From positions 1 to 34,934 of the forward strand of contig UQHO01000020.1 in NCBI GenBank assembly GCA_900540995.1: a stretch of DNA of 34,934 nt. Reading direction: 5' to 3'. This document shows positions 1 to 9,151 of this stretch, in pieces. Position 1 is the stretch's first letter; each line of letters opens with the position of its first letter. The translations under genes were made by a program, and so were the position numbers. The notes below the pieces were generated by a model, which saw only the letters and a list, made by a program, of their open reading frames with translations, had not been told where the DNA came from and did no database searches. Source of the stretch: an uncultured Collinsella sp. (GTDB lineage Bacteria > Actinomycetota > Coriobacteriia > Coriobacteriales > Coriobacteriaceae).

Positions 1-91
1 CTTTTCAGAACATCCCGCAGGACGCAAGAAACCCCCGCCGCACGAAGTGCGCAGCGGGGGTTTCTTGCATGTCCGAGGACGTTCTGAAAAG
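1..91 (-). terminator. Composite intrinsic terminator of the opp operon
   Basis: Nested inverted repeats follow the oppF stop codon. The core stem pairs 24-38 with 54-68 (15 bp), and an inner CGCAC/GTGCG stem at 39-43 and 47-51 has a GAA loop. Outer arms at 1-11 and 81-91 (CTTTTCAGAAC / GTTCTGAAAAG) form a second 11-bp clamp. Read on the minus strand, the G-rich core ends in GGGGGTTTCTTG, so the T-run is partly inside the stem. The core is nearly symmetrical, so it could also stop transcripts arriving from the plus direction. The element may extend to the left of the window. Confidence 0.85.
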
Positions 92-123
92 TAACACCAG
101 GGCGGGCCCGGACAAACAACCGA

Positions 124-1151
<1,028 letters not shown>

Positions 1152-1152
<1 letters not shown>

Positions 1153-2243
1153 TACGCCTCGCCTCCCTTCTTGGAATCCTTGCGCGTACGGGACGTCTCA
1201 GGAGCGTTCTTGAGGAACTCGGGGTCACCGGAGTAGTGGCACGCAGAGTAGTGACCAGACTCGGTGACAACGCGCTCGGGGCGCTGCTTGCGGCACTTGT
1301 CCGTCGCATAAGGGCAACGAGGAGAGAATACGCAGCCCTCGGGCAGGTTCATGAGCGAAGGCGGGTTGCCGTGAATCGGCGTAAGCGGCTTCTTCTCTTC
1401 GATGGCCTGCTCCGGGATGGAGCGGATAAGGCCCCAGGTGTAGGGGTGGCGGCTCTCGTAAAAGATTTCCTCAGCAGTACCGAACTCGACGGGACGGCCG
1501 GCGTACATAACCATGATCTTGTCGGCCATGTCGGCGACGACGCCCAGGTCATGGGTAATCATGATGATGGCGTTGCCGTTCTTCTCCTGCATTTCCTGCA
1601 TAAGCTCGATAATCTGAGCCTGGATGGTAACGTCCAGAGCAGTCGTGGGCTCGTCGGCAATCAGAATATCGGGATCGCAGGCAAGAGCCATAGCAATCAT
1701 GACGCGCTGACGCATACCGCCAGAGAACTGGTGCGGATACTCATTGACGCGCTTCTCGGGCTCGGGAATACCAACGAGGTCCAGAAGCTCGGTGGCGCGC
1801 TTGAGCGCCTCCTGCTTGGAGTAGCCACGGTGCAGACGAAGGCCCTCGCCTACCTGCTTGCCGATCTTATAGACCGGATTCAAGGAGGTCATAGGATCCT
1901 GGAAGATCATCGCGATATCGTTGCCGCGAATGTGCTGCATCTCTTCCTCGGTCATTTCGAGGATCGAACGACCGCGATAGCGAACGTCGCCGCCCTCGAT
2001 CTTTCCCGGAGGCATCGAGATGAGGCCCATGATAGTCATGGCGGTCACGGACTTACCGGAGCCGGACTCACCGACGACGCCCAGGGTCTCGCCGCGATCG
2101 AGCGTGTAGGAGACACCGTCGACAGCGCGAACGACGCCATCCTCGGTGTGGAAATACATCTTAAGGTCATCGACCTCGAGCAGATGCTGGCCCTCGGGAA
2201 CCGGCTGGTCCTTCAGGTCCACATAGTTCTTGTTCTTCTTCAT
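1152..2243 (-). CDS. oppD: Oligopeptide/dipeptide ABC transporter ATPase (OppD/DppD type)
   Basis: This is the second nucleotide-binding subunit of the importer. It is 363 aa. Walker A (GESGSGKS) is near residues 58-65, the Q-loop is FQDPMTSLNP, the signature is FSGGMRQR, Walker B is ILIADEP and the switch His is in ITHDLG. The C-terminal extension has the family motif CVFSPRCPYA with additional Cys residues (CRKQ, SACHYS), a possible metal or Fe-S site. The start lies 2 bases after the oppC stop. The best upstream purine run (GAAGGA) sits inside the oppC tail, so expression is probably coupled to oppC. The product ends in a Lys/Arg/Asp-rich tail of no recognised function. Confidence 0.93.
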
Positions 2244-2245
2244 CC

Positions 2246-3181
2246 TTATGCGTCCTTCATCTTGACGTCGAGGGCGTCGCGCAGACCATCACCCAGCAGG
2301 GTGAAGGCGAGCACCGTCGAGAGAATTGCCAGACCGGGCATGATCATCATCCAGGGAGCGGTCAGAAGATACTGCTGACCGTCCTGAATCATGGAGCCCC
2401 ACGAAGGCGTAGGCGGAATAACGCCCATGCCGAGGAAGGACAGAGCGGACTCGGTCAGAATGGCGCCACCAATGTTCATGGTCGCGTAGACCACGATGGA
2501 GGCGACGGAGTTCGGGAAGATGTGACGCACGACGATACGAGCATCAGATGCACCCATCGCGCGCGCAGCGTCAACATAGTCGTTTTCCTTGACCGTCAGG
2601 ATCGCGGATCGGAAGACGCGCGCAATCGAAGGCCAGCCGAGAATACCGATGGCGATAAAGACGTTCTGAAGACCACGGCCGATAACAGCGATCATGGCGA
2701 CAACGAACAGCACGTACGGGAACGCCAGGAAGATGTCCGCACAGCGCATGATGATCGTATCCCAGATGCCGCCGTAGAAACCGGCGAGGGCACCCATGAC
2801 CAGACCGATCAGCGTGGAGATCGCGGTGGCCATAATGCCGACGGACAGCGAAACGCGTGCACCGTAGATAACACGGACAAGAATGTCACGACCAAGAGCG
2901 TCGGTGCCAAACGGGTGCTCTGCACACGGAGCCAGCAGCGACGTCTCGGCCATGGTGGTCGAGTCGGAAGCCGTCGGCGAACCGAGCCAGGGCTTAGCCC
3001 ACAGATCTGCGGTCAGTGCAACCACAACGACGATGATGATCCAACAGACACCGATAACGGCGAGCTTGTTCTTACGAAGACGCTTAAAAGCGTCGCCCCA
3101 CAGCGTGCGGGACTTGGCGGGAGCAGATGCGGCCTTGGTGGCGGTAGCCTGCTCCTGAGACTGAGAATCAGTTTCCTGCAT
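2246..3181 (-). CDS. oppC: Oligopeptide/dipeptide ABC transporter permease (OppC/DppC type)
   Basis: This is one of the two membrane subunits that form the translocation pore. It is 311 aa, with a long polar N-terminus (Gln, Ala and Ser rich), a first membrane span near residues 40-60 (VIGVCWIIIVVVVALTA) and five further spans. The binding-protein-dependent permease (EAA) loop is visible as ARAMGASDARIVVRHIFPNS, the cytoplasmic contact for the ATPases. A GGGAGG ribosome-binding site lies 8 bases before the ATG. It sits 14 bases after oppB in the same operon. Confidence 0.93.
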   Translation of the reverse strand: MQETDSQSQEQATATKAASAPAKSRTLWGDAFKRLRKNKLAVIGVCWIIIVVVVALTADLWAKPWLGSPTASDSTTMAETSLLAPCAEHPFGTDALGRDILVRVIYGARVSLSVGIMATAISTLIGLVMGALAGFYGGIWDTIIMRCADIFLAFPYVLFVVAMIAVIGRGLQNVFIAIGILGWPSIARVFRSAILTVKENDYVDAARAMGASDARIVVRHIFPNSVASIVVYATMNIGGAILTESALSFLGMGVIPPTPSWGSMIQDGQQYLLTAPWMMIMPGLAILSTVLAFTLLGDGLRDALDVKMKDA

Positions 3182-3195
3182 GAGACGTACCTCCC

Positions 3196-4233
3196 TTAGG
3201 CCTTATCCGACGGACCGCCAAGGCGGATGCGCGGGTCGAGGAATGCATAGCTAATGTCGACGAGCAGGTTGATCACCATGACGACGACAACGATGAGCGT
3301 AACGCCGCCCATAACGATGGGCCAGTCACGCATGCTAATGGCGCGATAGACCTCATAGCCGATACCGGGCCAGTTAAAGACCGTCTCGGTCAGGATGGCG
3401 CCCGAAAGCATGCCGCCAAAGTCGACACCAATATAGGTAACGACGGGGATGAGTGCATTCTTAAGCGCATGCTTGACGATGATCGCGCGATTGGAGAGAC
3501 CCTTCGCCTTTGCCGTACGGATGTAATCCTGGTTCATGACGTCAAGCAGCTGCGAGCGCATAATGCGGGCAGCATAAGCGGTCGAAACCGAAGCCAGCGT
3601 AATGGTCGGAAGCACATAGTGCATCCAATCCTGATACTGAGAGCTGGAACCGCCGGCACCCGAAATCGGCATGGAGAATGCGCCGCCGGTGGCATCCTTG
3701 AGGATGACGCCAAAGAACAGCTGCAGCAACATACCGAGCCAGAAGGCCGGGACGGCAACGAGGATCGACGTGGTGAGCGTTACCAAAATATCCCAGAAGG
3801 AATAACGCTTTACCGCCGAAATGATACCCGCACCGATACCCATGATTGCCTCGAGCACGATGGCGCACGCGGCAAGTTTGACCGTATACGGATACTTCTG
3901 GGCAAAGATTTCCGTAACCGGCAGCTTGCGCTGATACGAATTGCCCAGATCGCCATGAAGCAGGCCGTTCATGTAATACAAGTAACGGTCCACGAGCGAC
4001 GTTTGAACGGGGTCGCCGTTCTCGTCAAGAATCGCGTTGCCGTCCTCGTCCGTCTGGACCAGGTGATAGCGGACGCGAAGCTGAAGCTCCACCTCGGGGG
4101 ACAGAGCCTTGTCTCCACCGATCAGCTTGATCGGATCTCCCGGCACAATATTCTGGAGGGCGAACAGAATCAGCGTAACGCCCAAAAATACCGGGATGAA
4201 CTGAAGCACACGTTTAACGATGTACTTACCCAT
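3196..4233 (-). CDS. oppB: Oligopeptide/dipeptide ABC transporter permease (OppB/DppB type)
   Basis: This is the first membrane subunit of the importer. It is 345 aa and begins with the typical MGKYIVKRVLQFIPVFLGVT segment, which is the first span. A large extracytoplasmic loop contains an Asp/Glu/Asn-rich stretch at about residues 60-80 (TDEDGNAILDENGDP) that is longer than in many homologues. The EAA loop is AKGLSNRAIIVKHALKNALI, and the C-terminus ends in the family motif LLVDISYAFLDPRIRLG. A GGGGAG ribosome-binding site precedes the ATG. It is separated from oppA by 156 bases holding a stem-loop, an arrangement that usually yields more binding protein than permease. Confidence 0.93.
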   Translation of the reverse strand: MGKYIVKRVLQFIPVFLGVTLILFALQNIVPGDPIKLIGGDKALSPEVELQLRVRYHLVQTDEDGNAILDENGDPVQTSLVDRYLYYMNGLLHGDLGNSYQRKLPVTEIFAQKYPYTVKLAACAIVLEAIMGIGAGIISAVKRYSFWDILVTLTTSILVAVPAFWLGMLLQLFFGVILKDATGGAFSMPISGAGGSSSQYQDWMHYVLPTITLASVSTAYAARIMRSQLLDVMNQDYIRTAKAKGLSNRAIIVKHALKNALIPVVTYIGVDFGGMLSGAILTETVFNWPGIGYEVYRAISMRDWPIVMGGVTLIVVVVMVINLLVDISYAFLDPRIRLGGPSDKA

Positions 4234-4263
4234 ACCACTCCCCTATCTAGGGATTAACCTAAA

Positions 4264-4293
4264 TGGGATGCCGATCGCCAGACCGGCATCCCA
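4264..4293 (-). terminator. Stem-loop between oppA and oppB (partial terminator or mRNA-stability element)
   Basis: A perfect 10-bp inverted repeat, TGGGATGCCG / CGGCATCCCA, has a 10-base loop. On the minus strand only three T residues follow it, so full termination is unlikely. Such hairpins after binding-protein genes commonly cause partial termination or protect the upstream mRNA. Bases 4294-4389 hold nothing else I can recognise. Confidence 0.7.
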
Positions 4294-4389
4294 AAATTAC
4301 CATCAGCCAGTTTACCCCAGGTTAGGGAGAACTGTATGTTTCCCATGAGGTCTACGTAAATACTTGACCCTCACGGAAGCTGCAAACTC

Positions 4390-6066
4390 TTAGGCGAGCT
4401 CAGCGGTACCCAGCTCGGCATGCTTCTGCGGATCGACATAGAGGTGCTTGATGCGATCGGAGCCGACGATGGTGTGCGTGTAGAACATCACCGGGATGAC
4501 CGGGCAGTCGGCAGCGACCATAGCGTCGGCCTCCTGCATCTTAGCGACGCGCTCTTCGTCGTCAACCGTGGTACGAGCCTCGTCGACCTTGGCGTCGAAC
4601 TCGGGGTTGTTGTAACCAGAACGGTTGTCGCCACCGAGGGAGTCGGAGTGGAACAGCGGATACAGGAAGTTGTCCATGATCGGGTAGTCGGCAATCCAGC
4701 CCAGACGACCAAACTGATAGTTGAAGTTCTGGTACTGCTCGAGCAGGGCAGACCACTCAGGGGTATCGGAAGTAGCGGTAACGCCCACCTTGGCGAGGTC
4801 GCCGATGATGGACTCCATGATCTCCTTGTGGCCACCGTCCTGGTTGTAGGACAGAGTCACGTTAATGCCACGATCGCCGTTGGCGTCAGCGGGAGCAACC
4901 TTATCGAGGTACTCGTTAGCCTTGTCGACGTCGTAGGCGCAGAACTCCCATGCGCCCTCCTTGTAGCCATCGATGCCCGGAGGAACAATGCCGTCGGCGG
5001 GAGTACGGGTACCCTTGAAGATGGTCTTGCAGATGGCCTCACGGTTGATGGCCAGGGAGATGCCCCTGCGCAGGTCGGCGTTGTTGAACGGCTCGGCCGT
5101 GTTGTTGCAGGTCAGGTAGTAGGTGGAAGGCTCGGAGCCGAGCAGCATGCGCTCGCCGTCGCCCATGGTGTAGCCGTCCTTGGACACGCCGCGATCCTTC
5201 TTGGCGGCGTCGATCTGAGCAACGGGAACGTCGCAGACATCGAGGTTACCGGCCTGGAACTCCTTGTAAGCGGTCTCCATGTCCTTGATGACCTGGAAGT
5301 GGATGCCATCAATCTTGGCCTTGTCGCCATAGTAATCGTCGAACTTCTTGAGGTTGATCTCCTGACCATCCTCCCACTTGCCGTCCATCATGAACGGGCC
5401 GTTACCGACCGGTGCAAGGTAGAAGCTCTTGGCATCGGACTCGGCGCACTCGGGAACCGGGGCCAGAGCCGGGTGAGAGGCGACGAAGGGGAAGTCGGCG
5501 TAAGCGGAAGACAGCTTGACGACGAGGGTCTCATCGTCGGGGCAAGTAACACCGCTGAGCTCGGTGGCGTTACCGGCAAGCAGGTCGTCATAGCCCTCGA
5601 CCATGGAAAGGTGATAGGAGACCTCGGAAGGGCCGTACTCGGTAGCGATGGCCGACTTGGTGTTGACCAGACGCTCCCAACCGAGCTTGAAGGACTTGGA
5701 GGTAACGTCGTCACCGTTGTGGAACTTGGCCTTCTTGATCTTGAAGGTGAACTCGGTGGCGTCGTCGTTGGCCTCGAAGGACTCGCAAGCCAGCGGAACG
5801 ATCTCGCCCTTCTCGGCGTCATAAGAGGTCAGAGCGTCAAAGAGCTGGTACTCGACCTGAGTGCCCTGGTCCTCCTGGACATTGTAGGGGTCGATGCAGA
5901 CCGGGTTGTTGATGTAGAAGTTCAGCGTCGAACCGGACTCAGAACCGGAAGCGTCGCCGCCCTTCTTGCCGCATGCGGCAAGAAAAGCCATGGAGCTCGC
6001 AGCGAGGGTGCCGCCAACAAAGGCGCGACGACCCATAACGGGCTGGTGGAACATAGAATCAGCCAT
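4390..6066 (-). CDS. oppA: Peptide-type (family 5) ABC transporter substrate-binding lipoprotein
   Basis: This is an extracytoplasmic solute-binding protein anchored by a lipid. It is 558 aa. The N-terminus has a twin arginine (GRRAFVG, Arg13-Arg14), a hydrophobic stretch and a lipobox LAAC with lipidated Cys32, so export may use the Tat route. Family-5 features follow: FKIKKAKFHNGDDVTS near residue 100, then NNADLRRGISLAINREAI, and a C-terminal VAADCPVIPVMFYT segment. The start is fixed by AAGGAGG five bases before the ATG; another ATG 5 bases upstream is out of frame. It is the first gene of the opp operon. The leader is unusual (see 6145-6214). The ligand is probably oligopeptide, but family 5 also binds nickel, sugars and sialic acid, so this is inferred only from general family membership. 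Confidence 0.92.
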   Translation of the reverse strand: MADSMFHQPVMGRRAFVGGTLAASSMAFLAACGKKGGDASGSESGSTLNFYINNPVCIDPYNVQEDQGTQVEYQLFDALTSYDAEKGEIVPLACESFEANDDATEFTFKIKKAKFHNGDDVTSKSFKLGWERLVNTKSAIATEYGPSEVSYHLSMVEGYDDLLAGNATELSGVTCPDDETLVVKLSSAYADFPFVASHPALAPVPECAESDAKSFYLAPVGNGPFMMDGKWEDGQEINLKKFDDYYGDKAKIDGIHFQVIKDMETAYKEFQAGNLDVCDVPVAQIDAAKKDRGVSKDGYTMGDGERMLLGSEPSTYYLTCNNTAEPFNNADLRRGISLAINREAICKTIFKGTRTPADGIVPPGIDGYKEGAWEFCAYDVDKANEYLDKVAPADANGDRGINVTLSYNQDGGHKEIMESIIGDLAKVGVTATSDTPEWSALLEQYQNFNYQFGRLGWIADYPIMDNFLYPLFHSDSLGGDNRSGYNNPEFDAKVDEARTTVDDEERVAKMQEADAMVAADCPVIPVMFYTHTIVGSDRIKHLYVDPQKHAELGTAELA

Positions 6067-6144
6067 GCCATCCTCCTTATGAGATAGGACAAAGAAATGT
6101 TCAGTCGGACATATGTCGAGACAATCCGATCCGAACCATCAAAA

Positions 6145-6172
6145 CGCCGCCCGCCGTTATGGCTGGGCGGCG
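6145..6172 (-). promoter_or_regulatory. Terminator-like hairpin in the oppA leader
   Basis: A perfect 8-bp inverted repeat (6145-6152 and 6165-6172; CGCCGCCC / GGGCGGCG) has a 12-base loop. On the minus strand it is followed directly by TTTTG, so it resembles a short intrinsic terminator or attenuator about 80 bases before the oppA start. Its loop and right half (as transcribed) are the oppA-proximal copy of the repeat described at 6150-6214. Its left arm could instead pair with the GGCGGG of the other copy or with the G-run. No experimental support can be read from sequence. Confidence 0.5.
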
Positions 6173-6214
6173 ACCCCCCCCCCCCCCCCCCCCCCCCCCC
6201 GCCGTTATGGCTGG
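6150..6214. repeat. 27-base poly-C/poly-G tract flanked by 17-bp direct repeats
   Basis: An uninterrupted run of 27 C (27 G in the opp transcript) fills 6174-6200. The 17-mer CCCGCCGTTATGGCTGG occurs at 6150-6166 and again at 6198-6214; the last three C of the tract belong to the second copy. The array lies in the 340-base non-coding stretch 6067-6406 between oppA and secG, and upstream of the oppA ribosome-binding site. Homopolymers of this length are expected to slip during replication, so length variation in a population is likely. The exact length given is also the part most prone to sequencing error. Confidence 0.9.
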
Positions 6215-6242
6215 TTATGCACAACAGGCCAACGTTTTGCAA
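6214..6242 (-). promoter_or_regulatory. Candidate oppA promoter abutting the repeat
   Basis: On the minus strand TTGCAA (6237-6242), a 17-base spacer and CATAAC (6214-6219) resemble -35 and -10 boxes, each 4 of 6 to consensus. Initiation would fall near 6207, so the G27 tract would lie within the first bases of the transcript. This is a pattern match only. Confidence 0.35.
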
Positions 6243-6325
6243 TACAGTAGCGCATTTTATGCACGATTTGGCGCTAATTCCGGTTAACGGTCGAGAATTT
6301 CTTTAGTTGGGCGAAGTATGTGGGG

Positions 6326-6354
6326 ATATTTTGACTCTGTTACAAATATGTAAA
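6326..6354 (-). promoter_or_regulatory. Alternative oppA promoter further upstream
   Basis: On the minus strand TTTACA (6349-6354), a 17-base spacer and AAATAT (6326-6331) make a second possible promoter. It partly overlaps the T-run of the secG terminator. It would give a leader of roughly 250 bases containing the whole repeat tract. Confidence 0.3.
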
Positions 6355-6384
6355 CAAAAAGGGCCCCGCACATGCGAGACCCTT
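6352..6384 (-). terminator. Intrinsic terminator of secG
   Basis: On the minus strand AAGGG and CTCGCA pair with TGCGGG and CCCTT around a small loop, followed by TTTTTGTTT. It lies about 25 bases after the secG stop and should end the glycolysis-secG transcript before the opp operon. Confidence 0.85.
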
Positions 6385-6406
6385 ACAAACGTATAAGCGC
6401 CGATGC

Positions 6407-6661
6407 TTAATAGCCCACGATGCCCTGCGGGAAGAAGAACATGCACAGCACGACGCACACGGCAAACACGACAGCCATGATGACGGTCAGGCGGTCAAGG
6501 TTCTGCTCCATAACGCCCGTGGCAGAGCTGGAGTTATACAGCGAGCTAGCAATCATATCCGACACGCCGGTGCCCTTACCGGAATGCATCAGAACGAGAA
6601 TCGTCAACGCCACGGCAGAGATAGCCCAAACGACAAACAGAAGAATCTGGAACGGACCCAT
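6407..6661 (-). CDS. secG: Preprotein translocase subunit SecG
   Basis: This is a small membrane subunit that associates with SecYE and stimulates protein export. It is 84 aa with two hydrophobic spans, about residues 4-23 (FQILLFVVWAISAVALTILV) and 55-76, joined by a Gly/Ser-rich loop that contains the family motif HSGKGTGVSDM. The start at 6661 is preferred over a longer frame because AAGGAG lies 8 bases before it and the upstream residues look non-coding. It lies downstream of gpmI but is separated from it by a strong terminator, so it probably has its own promoter or depends on readthrough. secG at the end of a gap-pgk-tpi cluster is a common actinobacterial arrangement. Confidence 0.92.
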   Translation of the reverse strand: MGPFQILLFVVWAISAVALTILVLMHSGKGTGVSDMIASSLYNSSSATGVMEQNLDRLTVIMAVVFAVCVVLCMFFFPQGIVGY

Positions 6662-6765
6662 AGATAAGCTCCTTAATAGAACAATTAAACTCCAGTACTG
6701 TACCACAATCCCCCGCTCTCCCCTACCTGCCGCTCGGGGACGAGGTAGAAATGGCAGAAATACCA

Positions 6766-6824
6766 AAGGGGGGTTGTCCGATTGTGGACAACCCCCCTTA
6801 CTAGAAAACGGTATTTGTTTTCTA
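6766..6824 (-). terminator. Double stem-loop terminator of the pgk-tpiA-gpmI operon
   Basis: Directly after the gpmI stop there is a first hairpin (TAGAAAAC / GTTTTCTA, 6802-6809 and 6817-6824). A 14-bp perfect stem follows (6766-6779 and 6786-6799) with a 6-base loop. On the minus strand the second stem ends in CCCCCCTTT, followed by further T-rich sequence. Confidence 0.85.
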
Positions 6825-8378
6825 TTAGGCCTCGGTGGCGAGCACGCGGCCCGTCATCTCGGCGGAAGGCTCCAGACCAGCCATGGTGAGCATAGTCGGG
6901 GCGATATCGGAAAGACGACCGTCCTCGATACCGGTGAGCTGAGCCTTCTCATCAACGATGATGAACGGCACGCGGTTGGTGGTGTGAGCCGTAAACGGAT
7001 GCTTGGAACCGTCGGAAGCAACGTCAAACATGTGATCGGCGTTGCCGTGGTCGGCGGTAATCAGCGCAAAGCCGCCCTTGGCGAGAATCGCCGGGACAAC
7101 CTTGGACAGGGCATCGTCAACAGCCTCGACGGCCTTAACGGCGGCGTCGAAGACACCAGTGTGACCAACCATGTCGCAGTTCGCGAAGTTCACGATGTAG
7201 AAATCAGCGCGATCCTCGTTGATGGCGGCGACAAGCTTCTCGGTAACCTCAGGAGCGCTCATCTCGGGCTGCAGATCGTAGGTAGCGACCTTGGGGGAAG
7301 CGACGAGCACGCGCTCCTCGCCCTCCTTGGGCTCCTCGATGCCGCCGTTGAGGAAGAACGTCACGTGGGCGTACTTCTCGGTCTCGGCGGTGTGCAGCTG
7401 CTTCAGGCCATTGGCGGCGATAACGTCGGCCAGGACGTTCTCGGGGAACGTCTTGGGGAAGGCGACCTCGACGTCAAACGTCGGATCGTACTCGGTCATC
7501 GTCACAAAGTGCGAAAGCTTGATCTGCTCGCGCTCAAAGCCGTCGAACTCCTTGTCCGTGAACACGCGGGTCATCTGACGAGCGCGGTCGGGACGGAAGT
7601 TGAAGAAGATAGCCGCGTCGCCCTCGTGGATGCCCTCGTTGTGGGCAGCGAAGGGCTCGACGAACTCATCGCCGCGCGGATCCTTCTCGTAGTAGGCCTT
7701 GATACCGGCCACGGGGTCGGTATCGGCATCGGACGCGTTGACCATGACGTCGTAGGCGCGCTGGATACGCTCCCAACGATTATCGCGGTCCATGGCCCAA
7801 TAACGGCCCGAGACGGTGGCAACGCGAGCGTCGCAACCGGTCTCCTCAGAAATCTTGGCCAGGAAGGCGCAGAACTCACTCATGTAGCCGGCGCCGGACT
7901 GCGGGTCAACGTCACGGCCATCCATGAAGGCGTGGACGCGAACGGTCTTGACACCATGCTCGGCAGCCATCTTGACCAGAGCCTCGACGTGGTTCATGTG
8001 AGAATGAACACCGCCAGGGCTCATAAGGCCCATGAGGTGGAGAGTCTTGCCGTCAGCCTTGACGTCGTCCATAGCCTTGACGAAGACCTCGTTCTTGGCG
8101 ATGGAGCCATCCTTGATGGCGTTGTTGATGCGCGAAAGCTCCTGGAACACGATGCGGCCGGCACCGATGTTGAGGTGACCCACCTCGGAGTTACCCATCT
8201 GGCCATCGGGAAGACCCACGTCCTCGCCCGAAGCGCCGAGCGTGGTGTGGGGATACTTCTCGTACAGGCTATCAAGGAAGGGCGTCTTGGCAGCGGCGAC
8301 GGCGTTCTCGCCATCGGCCGGAGCCAGGCCGCAGCCGTCCATGATGATCAGGAGTGCAGGAAGATGACGCTGTGCCAT
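6825..8378 (-). CDS. gpmI: 2,3-bisphosphoglycerate-independent phosphoglycerate mutase
   Basis: This enzyme interconverts 3-phosphoglycerate and 2-phosphoglycerate in glycolysis, using two Mn ions and a phosphoserine intermediate. It is 517 aa, the usual length. The N-terminal metal Asp is in IIMDGCG (Asp14), the catalytic Ser64 is in NSEVGH, and the C-terminal metal ligands are in VNFANCDMVGHTG and ITADHGNADHM. The phosphotransferase insertion (residues about 80-300) carries HAFMDGRDVDP and FNFRPDRARQ. It follows tpiA by 5 bases in one operon with pgk. Nothing is missing. Confidence 0.96.
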   Translation of the reverse strand: MAQRHLPALLIIMDGCGLAPADGENAVAAAKTPFLDSLYEKYPHTTLGASGEDVGLPDGQMGNSEVGHLNIGAGRIVFQELSRINNAIKDGSIAKNEVFVKAMDDVKADGKTLHLMGLMSPGGVHSHMNHVEALVKMAAEHGVKTVRVHAFMDGRDVDPQSGAGYMSEFCAFLAKISEETGCDARVATVSGRYWAMDRDNRWERIQRAYDVMVNASDADTDPVAGIKAYYEKDPRGDEFVEPFAAHNEGIHEGDAAIFFNFRPDRARQMTRVFTDKEFDGFEREQIKLSHFVTMTEYDPTFDVEVAFPKTFPENVLADVIAANGLKQLHTAETEKYAHVTFFLNGGIEEPKEGEERVLVASPKVATYDLQPEMSAPEVTEKLVAAINEDRADFYIVNFANCDMVGHTGVFDAAVKAVEAVDDALSKVVPAILAKGGFALITADHGNADHMFDVASDGSKHPFTAHTTNRVPFIIVDEKAQLTGIEDGRLSDIAPTMLTMAGLEPSAEMTGRVLATEA

Positions 8379-8383
8379 ATGTC

Positions 8384-9151
8384 CTACTCGCCTGCCTTGA
8401 CGACCATAGAGGCGAAGTCGGCAGCCTTGAGCGAAGCGCCGCCCACGAGGGCGCCGTCGACGTCGGGCTTGGCGACGAGCTCGGCGATGTTGCCGGGCTT
8501 GGCAGAGCCACCATAGAGAACGCGGATGCCGTTAGCGAGCTCCTCGCCGAACATCTCCTTGAGGGTCTCACGGACAGCGCCGCAGACCTCCTGAGCGTCC
8601 TCGGCGGTAGCGGTCTTGCCGGTGCCGATGGCCCAGATGGGCTCGTAGGCGACGACGACCTGCTTGGGGCAGGTGATCTCAAGACCAGCAAGGCCAGCCT
8701 TGACCTGGTTCACGACGTGCTCGACATAGGTGCCGGCCTCGCGGACCTCGAGGGACTCGCCGCAGCAGAAGACGGGAACAAGACCGGCGGCAACGAGGGC
8801 CTTGGCCTTCTTGTTCTGGTCCTCGTCAGTCTCGTGGAAGTAGTCACGACGCTCGGAGTGGCCGATGATGCAGTAGGTGCAGCCAGCGGACTTGAGCATG
8901 TCGCAAGAGGACTCACCGGTGAAGGCACCCTTGGCCTCCCAGTACACGTTCTGTGCACCGAGGGCAATGGGGGCAGCCTGAATACGGTCATGAACCGTGG
9001 TGATGTCGATGGTCGGAGGGCAGACGAGCACCTCGACGCCGGCCGGAACCTCGGGCAGAGCCTGAGCCAGCTCGTCGGCGAGCTTGGCGGCCTCGGCGAC
9101 GTCGTTGTTCATCTTCCAGTTACCAGCGATAAGAAGGGTGCGATTAGGCAT
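8384..9151 (-). CDS. tpiA: Triosephosphate isomerase
   Basis: This cytoplasmic enzyme interconverts dihydroxyacetone phosphate and glyceraldehyde 3-phosphate. It is 255 aa. The catalytic Lys13 is in GNWKMN, the His in IIGHSERR and the Glu in VVAYEPIWAIGTGK; the phosphate-binding VLYGGSAKPGN is near the C-terminus. The ATG at 9151 was chosen because it begins directly before RTLLIAGNWK. It overlaps the pgk stop by 8 bases (ATGCCTAA), so the two are probably translationally coupled. Confidence 0.96.
   Translation of the reverse strand: MPNRTLLIAGNWKMNNDVAEAAKLADELAQALPEVPAGVEVLVCPPTIDITTVHDRIQAAPIALGAQNVYWEAKGAFTGESSCDMLKSAGCTYCIIGHSERRDYFHETDEDQNKKAKALVAAGLVPVFCCGESLEVREAGTYVEHVVNQVKAGLAGLEITCPKQVVVAYEPIWAIGTGKTATAEDAQEVCGAVRETLKEMFGEELANGIRVLYGGSAKPGNIAELVAKPDVDGALVGGASLKAADFASMVVKAGE

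Noticed and set aside
5922..6242. Reading frame through the G-tract that might fuse to oppA after slippage (translational phase variation)
   Set aside because: In the oppA frame the leader contains a TAA just after the tract (within CCATAACGG), so no tract length gives an in-frame fusion to oppA.
6097..6306. Plus-strand frame with a polyproline stretch
   Set aside because: It is produced by the C27 run, has no ribosome-binding site and shows no protein-like features outside it.
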